A model generated the notes under the pieces. It ran no database searches, was not told the origin of the DNA, and worked only from the letters and a program-made list of their open reading frames with translations. Positions 33,757-43,531 of a stretch of 64,000 nt of DNA are shown piece after piece. Positions within the stretch are counted from its first letter, which is position 1. The number at the start of each line of letters is the position of its first letter. Position numbers and translations under genes: made by a program. Source of the DNA: Chitinophaga terrae (ex Kim and Jung 2007) (GTDB taxonomy: Bacteria > Bacteroidota > Bacteroidia > Chitinophagales > Chitinophagaceae); contig NZ_FNRL01000017.1 in NCBI RefSeq assembly GCF_900107795.1, forward strand, positions 79,939 through 143,938. Reading direction: 5' to 3'.

Positions 33757-36317
33757 CCGTTGTTATCCGGTCGCCGGTAGGGTATAACAAAGGTAGACCT
33801 GCCTCTTTCCGACAAGCGGATATATGGTATCCATATTGCCATTTTAACCAGCGGGATAAGGATATAATACGTGCTAAGCGCATTGACCTCCGTTGGTTTA
33901 AAAAGATATGCGGCCAGCTTGTTATCCACGAAAATGAAAATAGCGGTGATAAAATAATAGGTTGCCAGCGTAAAAGGGAATGTATCGCGGCGGTTGAAGA
34001 ACAGTACTGCCAGCAGTATGCTTCCTGCCAGTAAAAAGGCATGCACCATCATTTCCAGGATGAGGAACAATTGCAGAAGCGTGATATTGATACCCGTATT
34101 CAAAGCCTGGATATTTACCCATCTGTCGTAGCTGAATGCCGGAAGTTTGAAAAACTGGCTGATCTCCATCAGTGGTGAAAATACTAACCCTATTGCCAGC
34201 AGCGCAAGTCCGCCTCCAATCTGCACCGGCTCTGCAGGTTGATGCGCCGGCATAACCGAACGCTGGTAGTATAGCATAGCTCCACAGGTGAATGCGCCAA
34301 GGAAGAACAAAGCAAGTACTATCGCCAACCAGTTCGGCTTTCCACTGTTGCCTGTACTTCCCGACAGCAGCGGGTTCCAGGAAAGATCCATAGAACTGAG
34401 CTCCTTCATTCGTTTCAGGTCTCCAAAATAAGTAGGAATAAATGCAAGGGGAATATGATCGCTTAATGTTTCGTAATGATAGTTAAGCGTGAACTGCTGT
34501 TTGTTCTTTTCTATCGTATAATCGAAGACGTAATAATCGGTTTGGATATGAACCGGCGACTCATCGATCGTCCAGTCGATGGGCGTATTTACAACTATCT
34601 TGTAGTTAAGGGTGTACGGAAAGCGAAGTGTTACCGGCACCTGGCGGTCTGCCCTGGAGATGTTCGATAATATATCGTAGAACGATTGAGCGGTAACAGT
34701 GAACAGTAGTTTTCCTGTTGTACTGTCGCGCTTCCATGGGTTGTTGATAGTATAGCTTTCGGTGATGCGCAGCGTATTCTTTTGTCCTACGGTATCCTGG
34801 ATAGTAAGAGAATCCTTGATCTTCACATCTCCGTATAATTTCTGGTAATAGTTCAGGAAAGATTCGTCTTTACTTTCTACACTGACGCCGGCCAGTTCTG
34901 CGCGTTGATCGTCGGCGTTTTGTTTGTTGAAATCTGTAACTACAGCGAGGTGGCCCTCTTTATACTGTTGATCAGGCAGCGTGAAAGTCTCTTTAATATT
35001 AACACTTCCGCGATTGGTAATAACAATAGGAGTTAGCCGGGTAGTGGTATCGGAAGCTACCAGGGCCACCTGGAAGTCTGGTTCACACAGATCGTCCAGG
35101 GACCCGCGCTGCAAACTGACAGTGCCATCCAGCCAATATACCTTGTTCCGGAAATTCACCTGTACAATAACATGGTTAAAAGCGCCGGGCCCGGGCAACA
35201 TTTCTTTTACCTTTCCTTTTGCTTCGGTGTTTACATAGGCTATTCTCGCGTTAATACCATAGTGCCTTAACATGGTGCAAAGCAGCAGGGCTTTGTCTTT
35301 ACAATCGCCGAAGCGCTGAGTGAGCACTTTATCCGGGGAATTTGGTTTGTGAGAATATTCACCCATTTCTATCCCCATATACCTGATATCATCTTGTACA
35401 AAGCGGAGTGCTTGCAGGAGATATTTTGCCGTATCTCCTTTAGCGGCTTGTTTAAGTGTACTGATCTTTTGCAGCAACAGGGGGCCGGGCGTATAATTGC
35501 TGTTCACTTTTTCTGCCCACCTGGCAACCTCCTGCCAGTTTTGATATTCGCTGACCTGTATATAATTATAGGAATTGTACCAGGATGGCAGATAGCTGTA
35601 ATTCTCCGGTTCTCTTATGCTTACACTGTTCCATTCGTATACTGTGCGGTTGTTGATCATTCTCTTTACGGGGTCGCTGGCCTTGTTGAATTTTTTGAAG
35701 CTGATATTCCTGCCGGCGGGGATGATCAGGTTCTTGTAATAGTTTAGGATAGGTTCATAGGCAACGAAATAGATACGATGGTCTGTTTTGCCATTGAAGA
35801 TGGGGTTATCGCCAATTATGGAATAGGAATACTCTATCTGGTCTCCTTTCCTGATGTCTTCTAAAATGGAATAGGCAGTATAGATGCCGCTATATATAAA
35901 CCTGGAGAGGTCCTGTTCTTTCTGGAGCTGTTTGAAGGAAGATGAGGCGAGGCGATTGATAACCTGGCCGTCTCTATGGATGAGGATACTGTGAAATACG
36001 AGTTTTTCGTACTGTGGGTCGTAGTCTACGGAGATTTCCGAACCATTTTGTATGCCTGTTTCTGAAACGATCTGCCTGATGTAATGATAATAGGTAGCGT
36101 GCTTCTCTTCATCTCTTTGTTCTTCCAGCAATAGCAAATAATAGCCGTCGCTAATATTTTTGATATTAGGTTTCTTGGAGAGGTCTGGTTTATATTCAAC
36201 CAGCCAGTTGGGGGCGGGGCCGATATTTACTTTTTGTGCGCTGACAGGGAACGATATGAATGCCAGGAGCATTAAAAATATTGTTCTCAATGTCACTATG
36301 GTGATAGGGCGATACAT
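33753..36317 (-). CDS. DUF3857/transglutaminase-like membrane protein
   Basis: An 854-residue protein with a signal peptide ending in VSAQ. The N-terminal half is DUF3857 (YYHYIRQIVSETGIQ... DQIEYSYSIIGDNP). A transglutaminase-like domain follows with the Cys-His-Asp triad: RFGDCKDKALLL, AFNHVIVQV and YWLDGT. The C-terminal 200 residues hold about five membrane helices. Such proteins are common in Bacteroidota and may act as periplasmic peptidases; the substrate is unknown. Its stop codon overlaps that of the ABC permease in one CTAG. Confidence 0.88.
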   Translation of the reverse strand: MYRPITIVTLRTIFLMLLAFISFPVSAQKVNIGPAPNWLVEYKPDLSKKPNIKNISDGYYLLLLEEQRDEEKHATYYHYIRQIVSETGIQNGSEISVDYDPQYEKLVFHSILIHRDGQVINRLASSSFKQLQKEQDLSRFIYSGIYTAYSILEDIRKGDQIEYSYSIIGDNPIFNGKTDHRIYFVAYEPILNYYKNLIIPAGRNISFKKFNKASDPVKRMINNRTVYEWNSVSIREPENYSYLPSWYNSYNYIQVSEYQNWQEVARWAEKVNSNYTPGPLLLQKISTLKQAAKGDTAKYLLQALRFVQDDIRYMGIEMGEYSHKPNSPDKVLTQRFGDCKDKALLLCTMLRHYGINARIAYVNTEAKGKVKEMLPGPGAFNHVIVQVNFRNKVYWLDGTVSLQRGSLDDLCEPDFQVALVASDTTTRLTPIVITNRGSVNIKETFTLPDQQYKEGHLAVVTDFNKQNADDQRAELAGVSVESKDESFLNYYQKLYGDVKIKDSLTIQDTVGQKNTLRITESYTINNPWKRDSTTGKLLFTVTAQSFYDILSNISRADRQVPVTLRFPYTLNYKIVVNTPIDWTIDESPVHIQTDYYVFDYTIEKNKQQFTLNYHYETLSDHIPLAFIPTYFGDLKRMKELSSMDLSWNPLLSGSTGNSGKPNWLAIVLALFFLGAFTCGAMLYYQRSVMPAHQPAEPVQIGGGLALLAIGLVFSPLMEISQFFKLPAFSYDRWVNIQALNTGINITLLQLFLILEMMVHAFLLAGSILLAVLFFNRRDTFPFTLATYYFITAIFIFVDNKLAAYLFKPTEVNALSTYYILIPLVKMAIWIPYIRLSERGRSTFVIPYRRPDNNG

Positions 36318-36332
36318 ATTACATAAGTTATA

Positions 36333-36355
36333 CTCTCCCGGTTGAGCCGGGAGAG
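36333..36355 (-). terminator. Hairpin between the DUF2891 and transglutaminase-like genes
   Basis: CTCTCCCGG (36333-36341) pairs perfectly with CCGGGAGAG (36347-36355) around 5 bases. No T-run follows on the minus strand, so it may attenuate or protect mRNA ends instead of terminating fully. Confidence 0.5.
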
Positions 36356-36367
36356 CAGAACTCTAAA

Positions 36368-37450
36368 TTAAGGTTGTTTTTCTACAGTTAACATATATAC
36401 GGCGAAGGAAGCCAGCCAGTGTTCGCCGGCGTAGCTGCCGCTGAAGATCTGTTGCAGACCGGCTTCCCTGTGTTTATGAGCTAAGGCCAGTATTGCTTCC
36501 TGGTTTTTGCCGGCGGCTTTTGCGATTCCTTCCAGGCACCATGTTCTGCTTAAGTTCAAACCGTCCAGGTGTACAAGTTTGCCGTCGGTTCTGTCTTTAA
36601 CTGTTGCCACGTTAAAGATCTTAATATCTTTTTCGAACAGGCCGGGTAAGAACTGGTAGAGCCACTGGCGGTATTCGGCAGCCGGAAGCACCCTGCGCAT
36701 CAGGTCTGCTTCCTCCAGGCTTGGAGAAAGAAAATCATAGCCTCCCGGTTCGTAGGTAACAGGGGCATTTTTGTCTTTACTGTAAAACCGGATAGCCGCA
36801 TCATGAATAGCTTTCTTCAGCGCTTCATCGTTGCATTGCTGTGCATAATCCCATGCCAGGCATAATCCAAAGGCCAGGTTGGTATGTTCTCCAACCCTGA
36901 TAGGGTAAACCAGTTTATCCAGGAACTGGATATAAGCTGACGAGAATTGTGAAGCCAGCGGTTGCAGGTTTTCGCTGAGTGATTTTCCCAGCGGGTCGTT
37001 CCAGCTTTTTAATTCGCTTTGCAGTTGCAGCAGCCAGCTCCAGCCGTAAATACGCTCGAAGCTTTTGTTGTCCGCGTTCTTAAAAAGTTGTTGTTCTATT
37101 TTGATGTTTTCGGCGGAAAGATGTTGTGCGAGTTTTGCCCTGATCTCCTCTGCCCTGTTAAGATTGGGATAGATCTTTAAAAGACGCACCAGCATCCAGT
37201 GCCCGTGAACGCTGCTATGCCAGTCGAAACAGCCATAGAAGGCGGGGTGATAGTTCTTAGGCGCTCCCAGCAAAGAGCTGTCGGTAAAGACAATTCCTGT
37301 TTTATATGGAAATTCGAGTTCCAGGCATTTTAATGGCAGTGCAGCCAGTTTATTGGCAATATCCAGGTTTAAAGTGGTTGGAGATTGTTGTGCATGCATG
37401 GTAACCGGAAGTAATAAACTAAATAATAAAAAGCGTTTAAAACGGTTCAT
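36368..37450 (-). CDS. DUF2891 family protein
   Basis: A 360-residue exported protein (signal peptide to about residue 20, TMHAQ). It has the DUF2891 hallmark FYGCFDWHSSVHGHWMLVRL and an alpha-helical barrel-like pattern of Trp/His/Glu motifs (RIYGWSWLLQL, GEHTNLAFGLCLAWDYA, SGSYAGEHWLASFAVYML). This all-helical arrangement resembles glycoside-processing alpha/alpha barrels, but no activity is established. Its start lies 5 bases after the stop codon of the flavoprotein gene, so they share an operon. Confidence 0.85.
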   Translation of the reverse strand: MNRFKRFLLFSLLLPVTMHAQQSPTTLNLDIANKLAALPLKCLELEFPYKTGIVFTDSSLLGAPKNYHPAFYGCFDWHSSVHGHWMLVRLLKIYPNLNRAEEIRAKLAQHLSAENIKIEQQLFKNADNKSFERIYGWSWLLQLQSELKSWNDPLGKSLSENLQPLASQFSSAYIQFLDKLVYPIRVGEHTNLAFGLCLAWDYAQQCNDEALKKAIHDAAIRFYSKDKNAPVTYEPGGYDFLSPSLEEADLMRRVLPAAEYRQWLYQFLPGLFEKDIKIFNVATVKDRTDGKLVHLDGLNLSRTWCLEGIAKAAGKNQEAILALAHKHREAGLQQIFSGSYAGEHWLASFAVYMLTVEKQP

Positions 37451-37455
37451 TGGCG

Positions 37456-38691
37456 TTATCTGTTAAATAATAATTTGATATAGAACATTGGCTGGCTAAG
37501 CTTTTTCCGGAGGTCGACCTCATGGAACATGCACGACATCAGGTCCCTGATCTGCTGGTTGCGTGTACCAACTTTCATCAGCGTGTTGAATAACCACGGG
37601 TATTTAACAAGCTTCTGCAACTTGGTGCTGAGTTGAAGCTCCGGGCCGAGGATGCGGTAAACTTCATGATCGTATTTTTCAAAGAAAGCGTCAGAGAAGT
37701 CGTTTGCTTCGATGGCAGCAGCAGCTTGCTGGGCGGCGATGCGGCCTGAGTAAAGGGCGTTGCCTATACCTTCGCCGGTAAAAGGATCTATCAGGTATCC
37801 TGCATCTCCAACGAGCATATACCTTTCCCCATGCAGTTTTCTTTTCTTGCTGCCCAACGGAAGGCCGTATCCGTCGATCGTGCCTGTTAACGCAGCGTTT
37901 TTGAAGCGTTCTTTCATGACAGGATCTGTTGCAATAACATCCAGCATGAGCTGCTTCAGGTTAACCTTCCTATTGCGGGCGTTGTTACTGAGCAAACCTA
38001 CCCCAACATTGGCTTCGCCATTTGGGAGAGGGAAGATCCAGATGTAACCGGGGAGCATTTTTTTCAGGAAATGCAATTCGATAAAGTTATCAGGATGCAT
38101 GCCTGTAACGCCTTTATAATAGGCCCTTATGCCAGCCACATAATGCTGCGGTTCCATTTTAATACCGGCAACGTCTTTTGTAAACCCGCTATGGGCGCCA
38201 TTGGCAACAATAACAACACTTGCTTTTATCTGTACCTTATTCTCCTTGTCAGAGAGGTAATAACCATCTTCCTTAAGCTCGTATTTATCGATATTCACTC
38301 CTTCAAGCAACCGGATCTCGGGCCGGCGTTTTACTTCTTCTACCAGGAAGTTATCGAAATCGATACGTTTGCATACAAATCCCCGGGGGTTGGTTTTGTT
38401 GTTCTCATATCCAAGCCGGTAGGGGATATCCATCCCGATACGGTTAGGAGCAACAAAGGTTACGCCCCAGCTATCGGTCTTAAACATGGCTTGCTGCAAC
38501 CGTTTCCCGATTTCCGGATCGATCCTTTCAAGCAGCGTTAAAACCTTTCCGCTAAGGCCGTCGCCGCAGACTTTATCCCTGGGAAAAACGGCTTTATCTA
38601 CAATAATACATTCGATTCCAAGCTGTGCCAGTTGCAGGGCGGCAGTAGTTCCGCCGGGGCCGGCGCCAATAATACAAACTTTTGTTTCCAT
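37456..38691 (-). CDS. Geranylgeranyl-reductase-family FAD-dependent oxidoreductase
   Basis: A 411-residue flavoprotein. The N-terminal FAD motif is CIIGAGPGGTTAALQLAQLG with the acidic ribose-binding residue in IIVDK. PRDKVCGDGLSG and MLVGDAGYLIDPFTGEGIGNALYSG are typical of the geranylgeranyl reductase / digeranylglycerophospholipid reductase family. Such enzymes saturate isoprenoid double bonds or act on other hydrophobic substrates. In Bacteroidota flexirubin or carotenoid-related roles are possible, but no pigment genes are adjacent. Confidence 0.88.
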   Translation of the reverse strand: METKVCIIGAGPGGTTAALQLAQLGIECIIVDKAVFPRDKVCGDGLSGKVLTLLERIDPEIGKRLQQAMFKTDSWGVTFVAPNRIGMDIPYRLGYENNKTNPRGFVCKRIDFDNFLVEEVKRRPEIRLLEGVNIDKYELKEDGYYLSDKENKVQIKASVVIVANGAHSGFTKDVAGIKMEPQHYVAGIRAYYKGVTGMHPDNFIELHFLKKMLPGYIWIFPLPNGEANVGVGLLSNNARNRKVNLKQLMLDVIATDPVMKERFKNAALTGTIDGYGLPLGSKKRKLHGERYMLVGDAGYLIDPFTGEGIGNALYSGRIAAQQAAAAIEANDFSDAFFEKYDHEVYRILGPELQLSTKLQKLVKYPWLFNTLMKVGTRNQQIRDLMSCMFHEVDLRKKLSQPMFYIKLLFNR

Positions 38692-38772
38692 TTAATGGTC
38701 AAGATAACGTTAGGACAGTAAGTTACTTCAGGAAAGGCATAAAAGAGAATTTCTCTAACTTGTCTAATAACT

Positions 38773-38780
38773 TATCTTTG
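38773..38780 (+). promoter_or_regulatory. -7 element for ybaB
   Basis: TATCTTTG followed by CC is an exact -7 match, 27 bases before the YbaB start codon. Confidence 0.55.
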
Positions 38781-38807
38781 CCCTTCCATCTTTAAAATCA
38801 AGAATTT

Positions 38808-39107
38808 ATGTTCGATATATTTGGAAAGATATCACAAATCAAACAAAAGTTAGCTGAAGGAAAAGAGAAACTGGCTGGTATAACCCTTTCTGGGGAAGCA
38901 GGCAATGGCGCTGTTAAAGTAACCGTTGATGGCAATCGCCAGGTAAAAAGTATAGACGTTGCGGCAGATCTTTTGGCGCCTGATAAGAAAGAGGAACTGG
39001 AAGACCTGCTGTTAACCGCTTTAAACAGGGCGTTGAAAGAAGGTGAAAATGCCTGGGAAGCGGAAATGAAGAATGCTGCAGGCGGTATGCTGGGCGGTTT
39101 GTTATAA
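38808..39107 (+). CDS. YbaB/EbfC family nucleoid-associated protein
   Basis: A 99-residue YbaB/EbfC-type protein. These form dimers that bind DNA non-specifically and often sit next to recR or dnaX, which are not seen here. The central GNGAVKVTVDGNRQVKSIDVAADLL and the C-terminal ALNRALKEGENAWEAEMKNAAGGM(L)GG tail are typical. It has its own -7 element and appears to be monocistronic. Confidence 0.9.
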   Translation: MFDIFGKISQIKQKLAEGKEKLAGITLSGEAGNGAVKVTVDGNRQVKSIDVAADLLAPDKKEELEDLLLTALNRALKEGENAWEAEMKNAAGGMLGGLL

Positions 39108-39198
39108 GAACACCGGGAAATTGCTTTTTGAGACAGCCCTTTTTATACGATGAGGCGGTAATATTTATTATTATCTTTATGTTTTAGATCATAAGATT

Positions 39199-40323
39199 AT
39201 GCGAATTTTACCTTTGTTTGCCTCCTGCATTCTATTCATCTCCGGTTGCCAGTTCTTCAAACCAAAAACTGAGGAGACCAGCACAGTTGTTCTTACCGAA
39301 GCGACTATCTACGATAAAGACCTGGTTTTACAGGCAGCCAGATCGCCGAAAGACAGTAAAGAAGCCGATAAACTGTTCCTGAAAGCAATAGACGAATACC
39401 GGAATGCGCATAAACCTCAAAAAGGCATTGAGTTGTTTGTTAAATCGGCTATCCTTACACCGCAAGCCAGGACTTACTATGAACTGGCCAACGCGTTAAT
39501 GGATGTTAAAAAAGAGAAAGAAGCTATCCGGGCATATACTATTGCAGAAGCATTGGATTATAAACCACTGTCTAAACTCTTCTTCAATAAAGCCTGCGCC
39601 TATTCCAGGGCGGAAAATGCAGATTCGTCTTATTATTACCTGATGGCAGCAATTGAATTCGGGTACAGCAATCTTAAAAATGTATTGAAAGATCCCGACC
39701 TGGCGTTTTTGAGAGATCACAGGTACGATCTGCACAGTGAAATAATGAATGCCATGTCAGGGGTATCGGATCCTGAGAAAGTTCAATGGCAGCTATTCAG
39801 CAACCAGTTCAAGCCCGTTCATTTCCCATGCAGGATTGATACGGAGTATGTATCGAAACTGGACCGCAACCAGATCATTTCTTATGAATTCGAGGTATAT
39901 GTAACAGAGATGAAGAGAGATAAATTCACCAGGGATGTGGGTAGCGAGTTTTATTATGTAGGACTCGTAAAAAATGATTCTACTTTCAAGTCATTGATCT
40001 ATGCTGTGAATGAAGAAGTGTATGAAGAGCAGGAGGCAAGGCCATACTATTACCTGGTTAGCTATACCAATAGCGGGAAGTTGATTGATAAAATGATGAT
40101 TGCAGGCCAGGAAACCCTCAAAGATCCTTTCAGGGTAGCTACATTAAATGCAAACGGCGATATTGATGTAGTTGAATATACCAATCAATGGGAAAAAGAC
40201 CCTGAAAAAGAGGGATATGAGAATAACAAGGTACTTAGCAGGACTGAAGCAGGGAAGAAGCGGTTTTACATTTCGCCTGACGGGCATATTTTGCCGAAAA
40301 CACAGGAACTGGCTATCCGGTAG
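39199..40323 (+). CDS. TPR-containing lipoprotein of unknown function
   Basis: A 374-residue lipoprotein with a lipobox at Cys17 (LFISGC). Residues about 65-160 show tetratricopeptide-like helical pairs (AKSAILTPQARTYYELANALMDVKKEKEAIRAYTIAEALD-type pattern; FFNKACAYSRAENADSSYYYLMAAIEFG). The C-terminal half (residues 190-374) is beta-rich and not recognised. The 3' end overlaps the converging DUF2306 gene by 11 bases. Confidence 0.82.
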   Translation: MRILPLFASCILFISGCQFFKPKTEETSTVVLTEATIYDKDLVLQAARSPKDSKEADKLFLKAIDEYRNAHKPQKGIELFVKSAILTPQARTYYELANALMDVKKEKEAIRAYTIAEALDYKPLSKLFFNKACAYSRAENADSSYYYLMAAIEFGYSNLKNVLKDPDLAFLRDHRYDLHSEIMNAMSGVSDPEKVQWQLFSNQFKPVHFPCRIDTEYVSKLDRNQIISYEFEVYVTEMKRDKFTRDVGSEFYYVGLVKNDSTFKSLIYAVNEEVYEEQEARPYYYLVSYTNSGKLIDKMMIAGQETLKDPFRVATLNANGDIDVVEYTNQWEKDPEKEGYENNKVLSRTEAGKKRFYISPDGHILPKTQELAIR

Positions 40324-40972
40324 GGCCTAACATTCTTTTGATCAATATCTTTTTAAAAAATAATTCTGCCAGGAGCAGGTTGATCGTCCAACTGGTCCAG
40401 GCAACGATGACATAGGCTTTAAAAGGAGTGATGTTGAAATGCATCACTCCTATAATAAGCGTAAAAAATCTCAGCGTCAGCGCCGACAAGGTTAGCGCAT
40501 AACTTCGCATCATCCATGTAAGATGCAGATCCCACCGCCGTTTTTTAGCGTATATCCATCCCAGTAAGGTGAATGCAAACCAGAGAACAGAGAGAAGCAC
40601 AAAGCTTATCCGTCCTACGATTCCACCATTTGCATAGAATCCCATTATCAATCCCGCCGGGGCGCTGAAAAACAGGATAACCAAGATGTATATCTTTCCC
40701 AAGGTTCTGTGAATGGCCGGTCTGTTTAACATCAGCCATTTGGAGAACTGGAATAATCCCGCTACCAGCACTATTGTGCTGACAAACACATGAACATAAA
40801 AACTGGCGCGCCAGTGCACCAGGTGATATACCCGTTGCTTGGTACGAAGGAAATCGGTGTACCTCTCAAAGGCAGCGTAAGGAATGGTCAGCCGCAGCAT
40901 CAACCACGACCCGTAGAGAATTACCAGGGCCAGGATAATCCAGCCAATATTGCGGGTAATTGTTCTGAACAT
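40313..40972 (-). CDS. DUF2306 family membrane protein
   Basis: A 219-residue protein with about six membrane helices. It matches the DUF2306 family through HWRASFYVHVFVSTIVLVAGLFQF, RPAIHRTLGKIYILVILFFSAPAGL and WDLHLTWMMRSYALTLSALTLR. Conserved histidines on the helices suggest possible heme or metal contact; function is unknown. Its ATG overlaps the stop codon of the upstream lipoprotein gene by one base (TAATG), indicating coupled translation. Confidence 0.85.
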   Translation of the reverse strand: MFRTITRNIGWIILALVILYGSWLMLRLTIPYAAFERYTDFLRTKQRVYHLVHWRASFYVHVFVSTIVLVAGLFQFSKWLMLNRPAIHRTLGKIYILVILFFSAPAGLIMGFYANGGIVGRISFVLLSVLWFAFTLLGWIYAKKRRWDLHLTWMMRSYALTLSALTLRFFTLIIGVMHFNITPFKAYVIVAWTSWTINLLLAELFFKKILIKRMLGPTG

Positions 40973-41757
40973 TAGAATACGGGTAGGAAATGATAATCTT
41001 CACCATGAATGCCGATGGGGTAATGATAGTTGTCGTCTTTCTGGTCGTTATATTCAAACACGAAATCGCTTTGTTCAGGCAGGATGTCATTCGCTTTCCA
41101 GGTCACCCGTATAGTACTGTCATTTTCTTTTTGATAAGAGCCTTTAAGTGTGATCAGTTGGTCGGCATAGGTGCTATCCGTGATACGTTTGTAGAGCTTC
41201 AGCTCACAGGAGCCATCTTTCTGGAAATGAAGTTCGCTTTTGCTGGCGCTGTAGTCAACAAATACAAAGTCGAATGTCGGATCATTAAAAAATCCTTCTT
41301 CTTCAGACGGAGTAATTTTTTCCAGTTTGAAATTCTTTTCGGCGTACCTGGTGTTATTTGCTTTCCAGTTGCCGTCGCATTGGGAGAAACCGGCATCGAA
41401 AGTAAGGGTAAAAACGCCATCCAGCGGATGATCGCCGGGTTCGGCGAGGGTAACTATCCAGTTATTGTTTTCTTTTCTGGCGGTGCCATGTATGTTCCTG
41501 CGCAGGCCATTGTGGATATTATATCCGCCTACGTCTTTACCGTTGAAGAAGTTAAGATTGATATATATGACACCGTTTCCGAAATCGGCTTTATAGACAT
41601 TGATCAGGTTCTTGAATGCGCTGCTGTCGGTAGCTGCAACTGCAATGGTATTGTTTTCAGGTTTACCGGAATGACAGGCAAACAGGAACAGTACGGCGAA
41701 TGAGAGTAAAACAAAAGACTTCACAGGGATTAGTTTTTGTAAATATAAATAATTCAT
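40972..41757 (-). CDS. Hypothetical lipoprotein, 261 residues
   Basis: The frame is open well upstream of 41757, but the ATG at 41757 overlaps the previous gene's stop codon (TAATG) and is soon followed by a signal sequence and a lipobox (LFLFAC). A GTG at 41724 would give a tighter signal peptide and is an alternative. The mature protein is beta-rich and contains HNGLRRNIHGTARKENNNWIVTLAEPGDHPL and a GSYQKENDSTIRVTWK segment. I do not recognise the family. It is the middle gene of a three-gene coupled operon. Confidence 0.75.
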   Translation of the reverse strand: MNYLYLQKLIPVKSFVLLSFAVLFLFACHSGKPENNTIAVAATDSSAFKNLINVYKADFGNGVIYINLNFFNGKDVGGYNIHNGLRRNIHGTARKENNNWIVTLAEPGDHPLDGVFTLTFDAGFSQCDGNWKANNTRYAEKNFKLEKITPSEEEGFFNDPTFDFVFVDYSASKSELHFQKDGSCELKLYKRITDSTYADQLITLKGSYQKENDSTIRVTWKANDILPEQSDFVFEYNDQKDDNYHYPIGIHGEDYHFLPVF

Positions 41758-42437
41758 TAATCGGAGGTCACGTCGAATATCAGCAATTTGGTGTTGGAAA
41801 TGCCTTCCAGTTTCAGATAATAACGACTGATATCCACTTTTTCCGGGAAGTGTTTCAGGGCTGCTACCTTTTCGTAGATGAAGGGAGACGATGCATTTTT
41901 CACATATTGTTTGAAAGACGTTAGATCCGTATTGGGAAAGCGTTTTCTTTGTTCCGGCGAATAAGATTTGCAAATAAAAAGGTTAGGGGCTTCCGGAGAA
42001 AGCTTTTCCCAATCGCTTTGAAAATGTTTATAGCCATTGAATACGGTTCCGTTCACTGAAACGCTGGTTTCATAGCGTTGCGAGGCAACAATATTCCGGG
42101 AATTCGAAGAGGTGATGGTGAGCATTTGTCCTTCAATGGAATGTTTTGGATGCAGGAAAAAGTACAGGGTATCAGGGCGGAGTTCAAGGTCATTGCGTTT
42201 GTTGTCGGCCTGGATCCAGTTAAGGGAAAAGTAGCAGTCGCCAAACCTGATATAGGTAGTGGTGTCCTGGTATAGGATACTTGTGGCGTTGGATGCAATT
42301 TTTGAGGGAGAAGAGGCAGGGGGATCAACCAGTATCATGGTATCTATCTGGACCGATCGTTCTTTTTTGGGTTTCGCTACCTCCTTGCAGGCAGCCAGTG
42401 TCAGCAGGGAGGCAGCAATTAAAAACAGAGATTTCAT
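41757..42437 (-). CDS. Hypothetical lipoprotein, 226 residues
   Basis: The open frame reaches 42476, but MKSLFLIAASLLTLAAC from the ATG at 42437 is a clear lipoprotein signal with Cys17, so that start is taken. The mature part carries KPKKERSVQ followed by a beta-rich region. No family was recognised. It lies 39 bases after obgE and overlaps the next lipoprotein by one base, forming a run obgE - lipoprotein - lipoprotein - DUF2306. Confidence 0.78.
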   Translation of the reverse strand: MKSLFLIAASLLTLAACKEVAKPKKERSVQIDTMILVDPPASSPSKIASNATSILYQDTTTYIRFGDCYFSLNWIQADNKRNDLELRPDTLYFFLHPKHSIEGQMLTITSSNSRNIVASQRYETSVSVNGTVFNGYKHFQSDWEKLSPEAPNLFICKSYSPEQRKRFPNTDLTSFKQYVKNASSPFIYEKVAALKHFPEKVDISRYYLKLEGISNTKLLIFDVTSD

Positions 42438-42476
42438 TGGGTGTCGGGTATTTAGCCCCCGAAGGACCGAATTCAA

Positions 42477-43502
42477 TTATTCAGGTTGGGCGGTGTTTTT
42501 AGAATCAACCGGTTTGTTCAGGGCTTCCCACAGCATATCTTTCAGTTCTGTAAGACCCTGGTTGGTCACAGATGAAATAAAAACATGCGGAACGTCTTCC
42601 GGTAATTCTTCGGCAATAGCGGCTTTGAGTTCGTCGTCGAGCATGTCGCTTTTGCTGATGGCCAACAGGAATTGTTTATCCAGTAGTTCGGGATTGTATT
42701 GTTCTAGTTCATTTACCAGCACTTCGAATTCTTTTCTATGGTCGGCGCTATCGGCTGGAATGAGGAATAATAATACGGAGTTTCTCTCAATATGTCTCAA
42801 AAACCGGTGGCCCAATCCTTTTCCTTCATGGGCGCCTTCAATGATTCCGGGCAAATCGGCGATACAGAAAGATTTATTGTCGCGGTACGCTACCATTCCC
42901 AGTTGTGGAGTGAGGGTAGTGAATGCGTAGTCGGCTACTTTTGGCTTGGCGGCAGTGATAGTAGAAAGGAGGGTGGATTTACCTGCATTTGGGAAACCAA
43001 CTAATCCCACATCTGCCAATACTTTCAGTTCTACTATTTTCCAACCTTCTTTACCTGGCATACCTGGTTGGGCATACTCGGGAGTTTGGTTGGTAGGTGA
43101 TTTGAAAAAGGCGTTGCCTTTACCTCCTTGTCCGCCAGGCAACCAGATCACTTCCTGGCCGTCGTAGAGGATTTCGGCTTCTACTTCACCTGTTTCTTCA
43201 TCCCTGGCCTGGGTACCGAGGGGTACTTCAATGATAATATCTTTTCCGAAACGCCCGGTACAGTTATCTCCGCTTCCGTTTTCCCCATCTTCGGCCAGCA
43301 GGTTTTTATGCCAGCGCAGGTGAAGGAGGGTCCATAACTGGGCATTTCCTCTCAGGATCACGTGCCCGCCACGTCCGCCATCTCCGCCGTCAGGACCAGC
43401 CTGTGCATTGAATTTAGTGCGCATGAAGTGCATGCTGCCTGCCCCGCCTTTACCAGAACGACAAAATACCCGGATATAATCTACGAAGTTCGCTTTTTCC
43501 AC
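42477..43502 (-). CDS. obgE: GTPase ObgE/CgtA
   Basis: A 341-residue Obg GTPase needed for ribosome assembly. The glycine-rich Obg fold spans about residues 1-155 (CRSGKGGAGSMHFMR, PDGGDGGRGGHV, GGQGGKGNAFF). The G domain follows with G1 GFPNAGKST, G3 DLPG and G4 SKSD. No ATG fits the expected N-terminus: the GTG at 43502 gives VEKANFVDY, which aligns with MAESNFVDY of Bacteroides Obg at the same length. A TTG at 43538 is the only longer choice. Confidence 0.93.
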   Translation of the reverse strand: MEKANFVDYIRVFCRSGKGGAGSMHFMRTKFNAQAGPDGGDGGRGGHVILRGNAQLWTLLHLRWHKNLLAEDGENGSGDNCTGRFGKDIIIEVPLGTQARDEETGEVEAEILYDGQEVIWLPGGQGGKGNAFFKSPTNQTPEYAQPGMPGKEGWKIVELKVLADVGLVGFPNAGKSTLLSTITAAKPKVADYAFTTLTPQLGMVAYRDNKSFCIADLPGIIEGAHEGKGLGHRFLRHIERNSVLLFLIPADSADHRKEFEVLVNELEQYNPELLDKQFLLAISKSDMLDDELKAAIAEELPEDVPHVFISSVTNQGLTELKDMLWEALNKPVDSKNTAQPE

Positions 43503-43531
43503 AGTTTCGGTGTTGTTTCTACTAAAAATAA

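Noticed and set aside
41758..41973. Upstream extension of the 261-residue lipoprotein
   Set aside because: The extension lies inside the neighbouring lipoprotein gene and would bury the signal peptide and lipobox.
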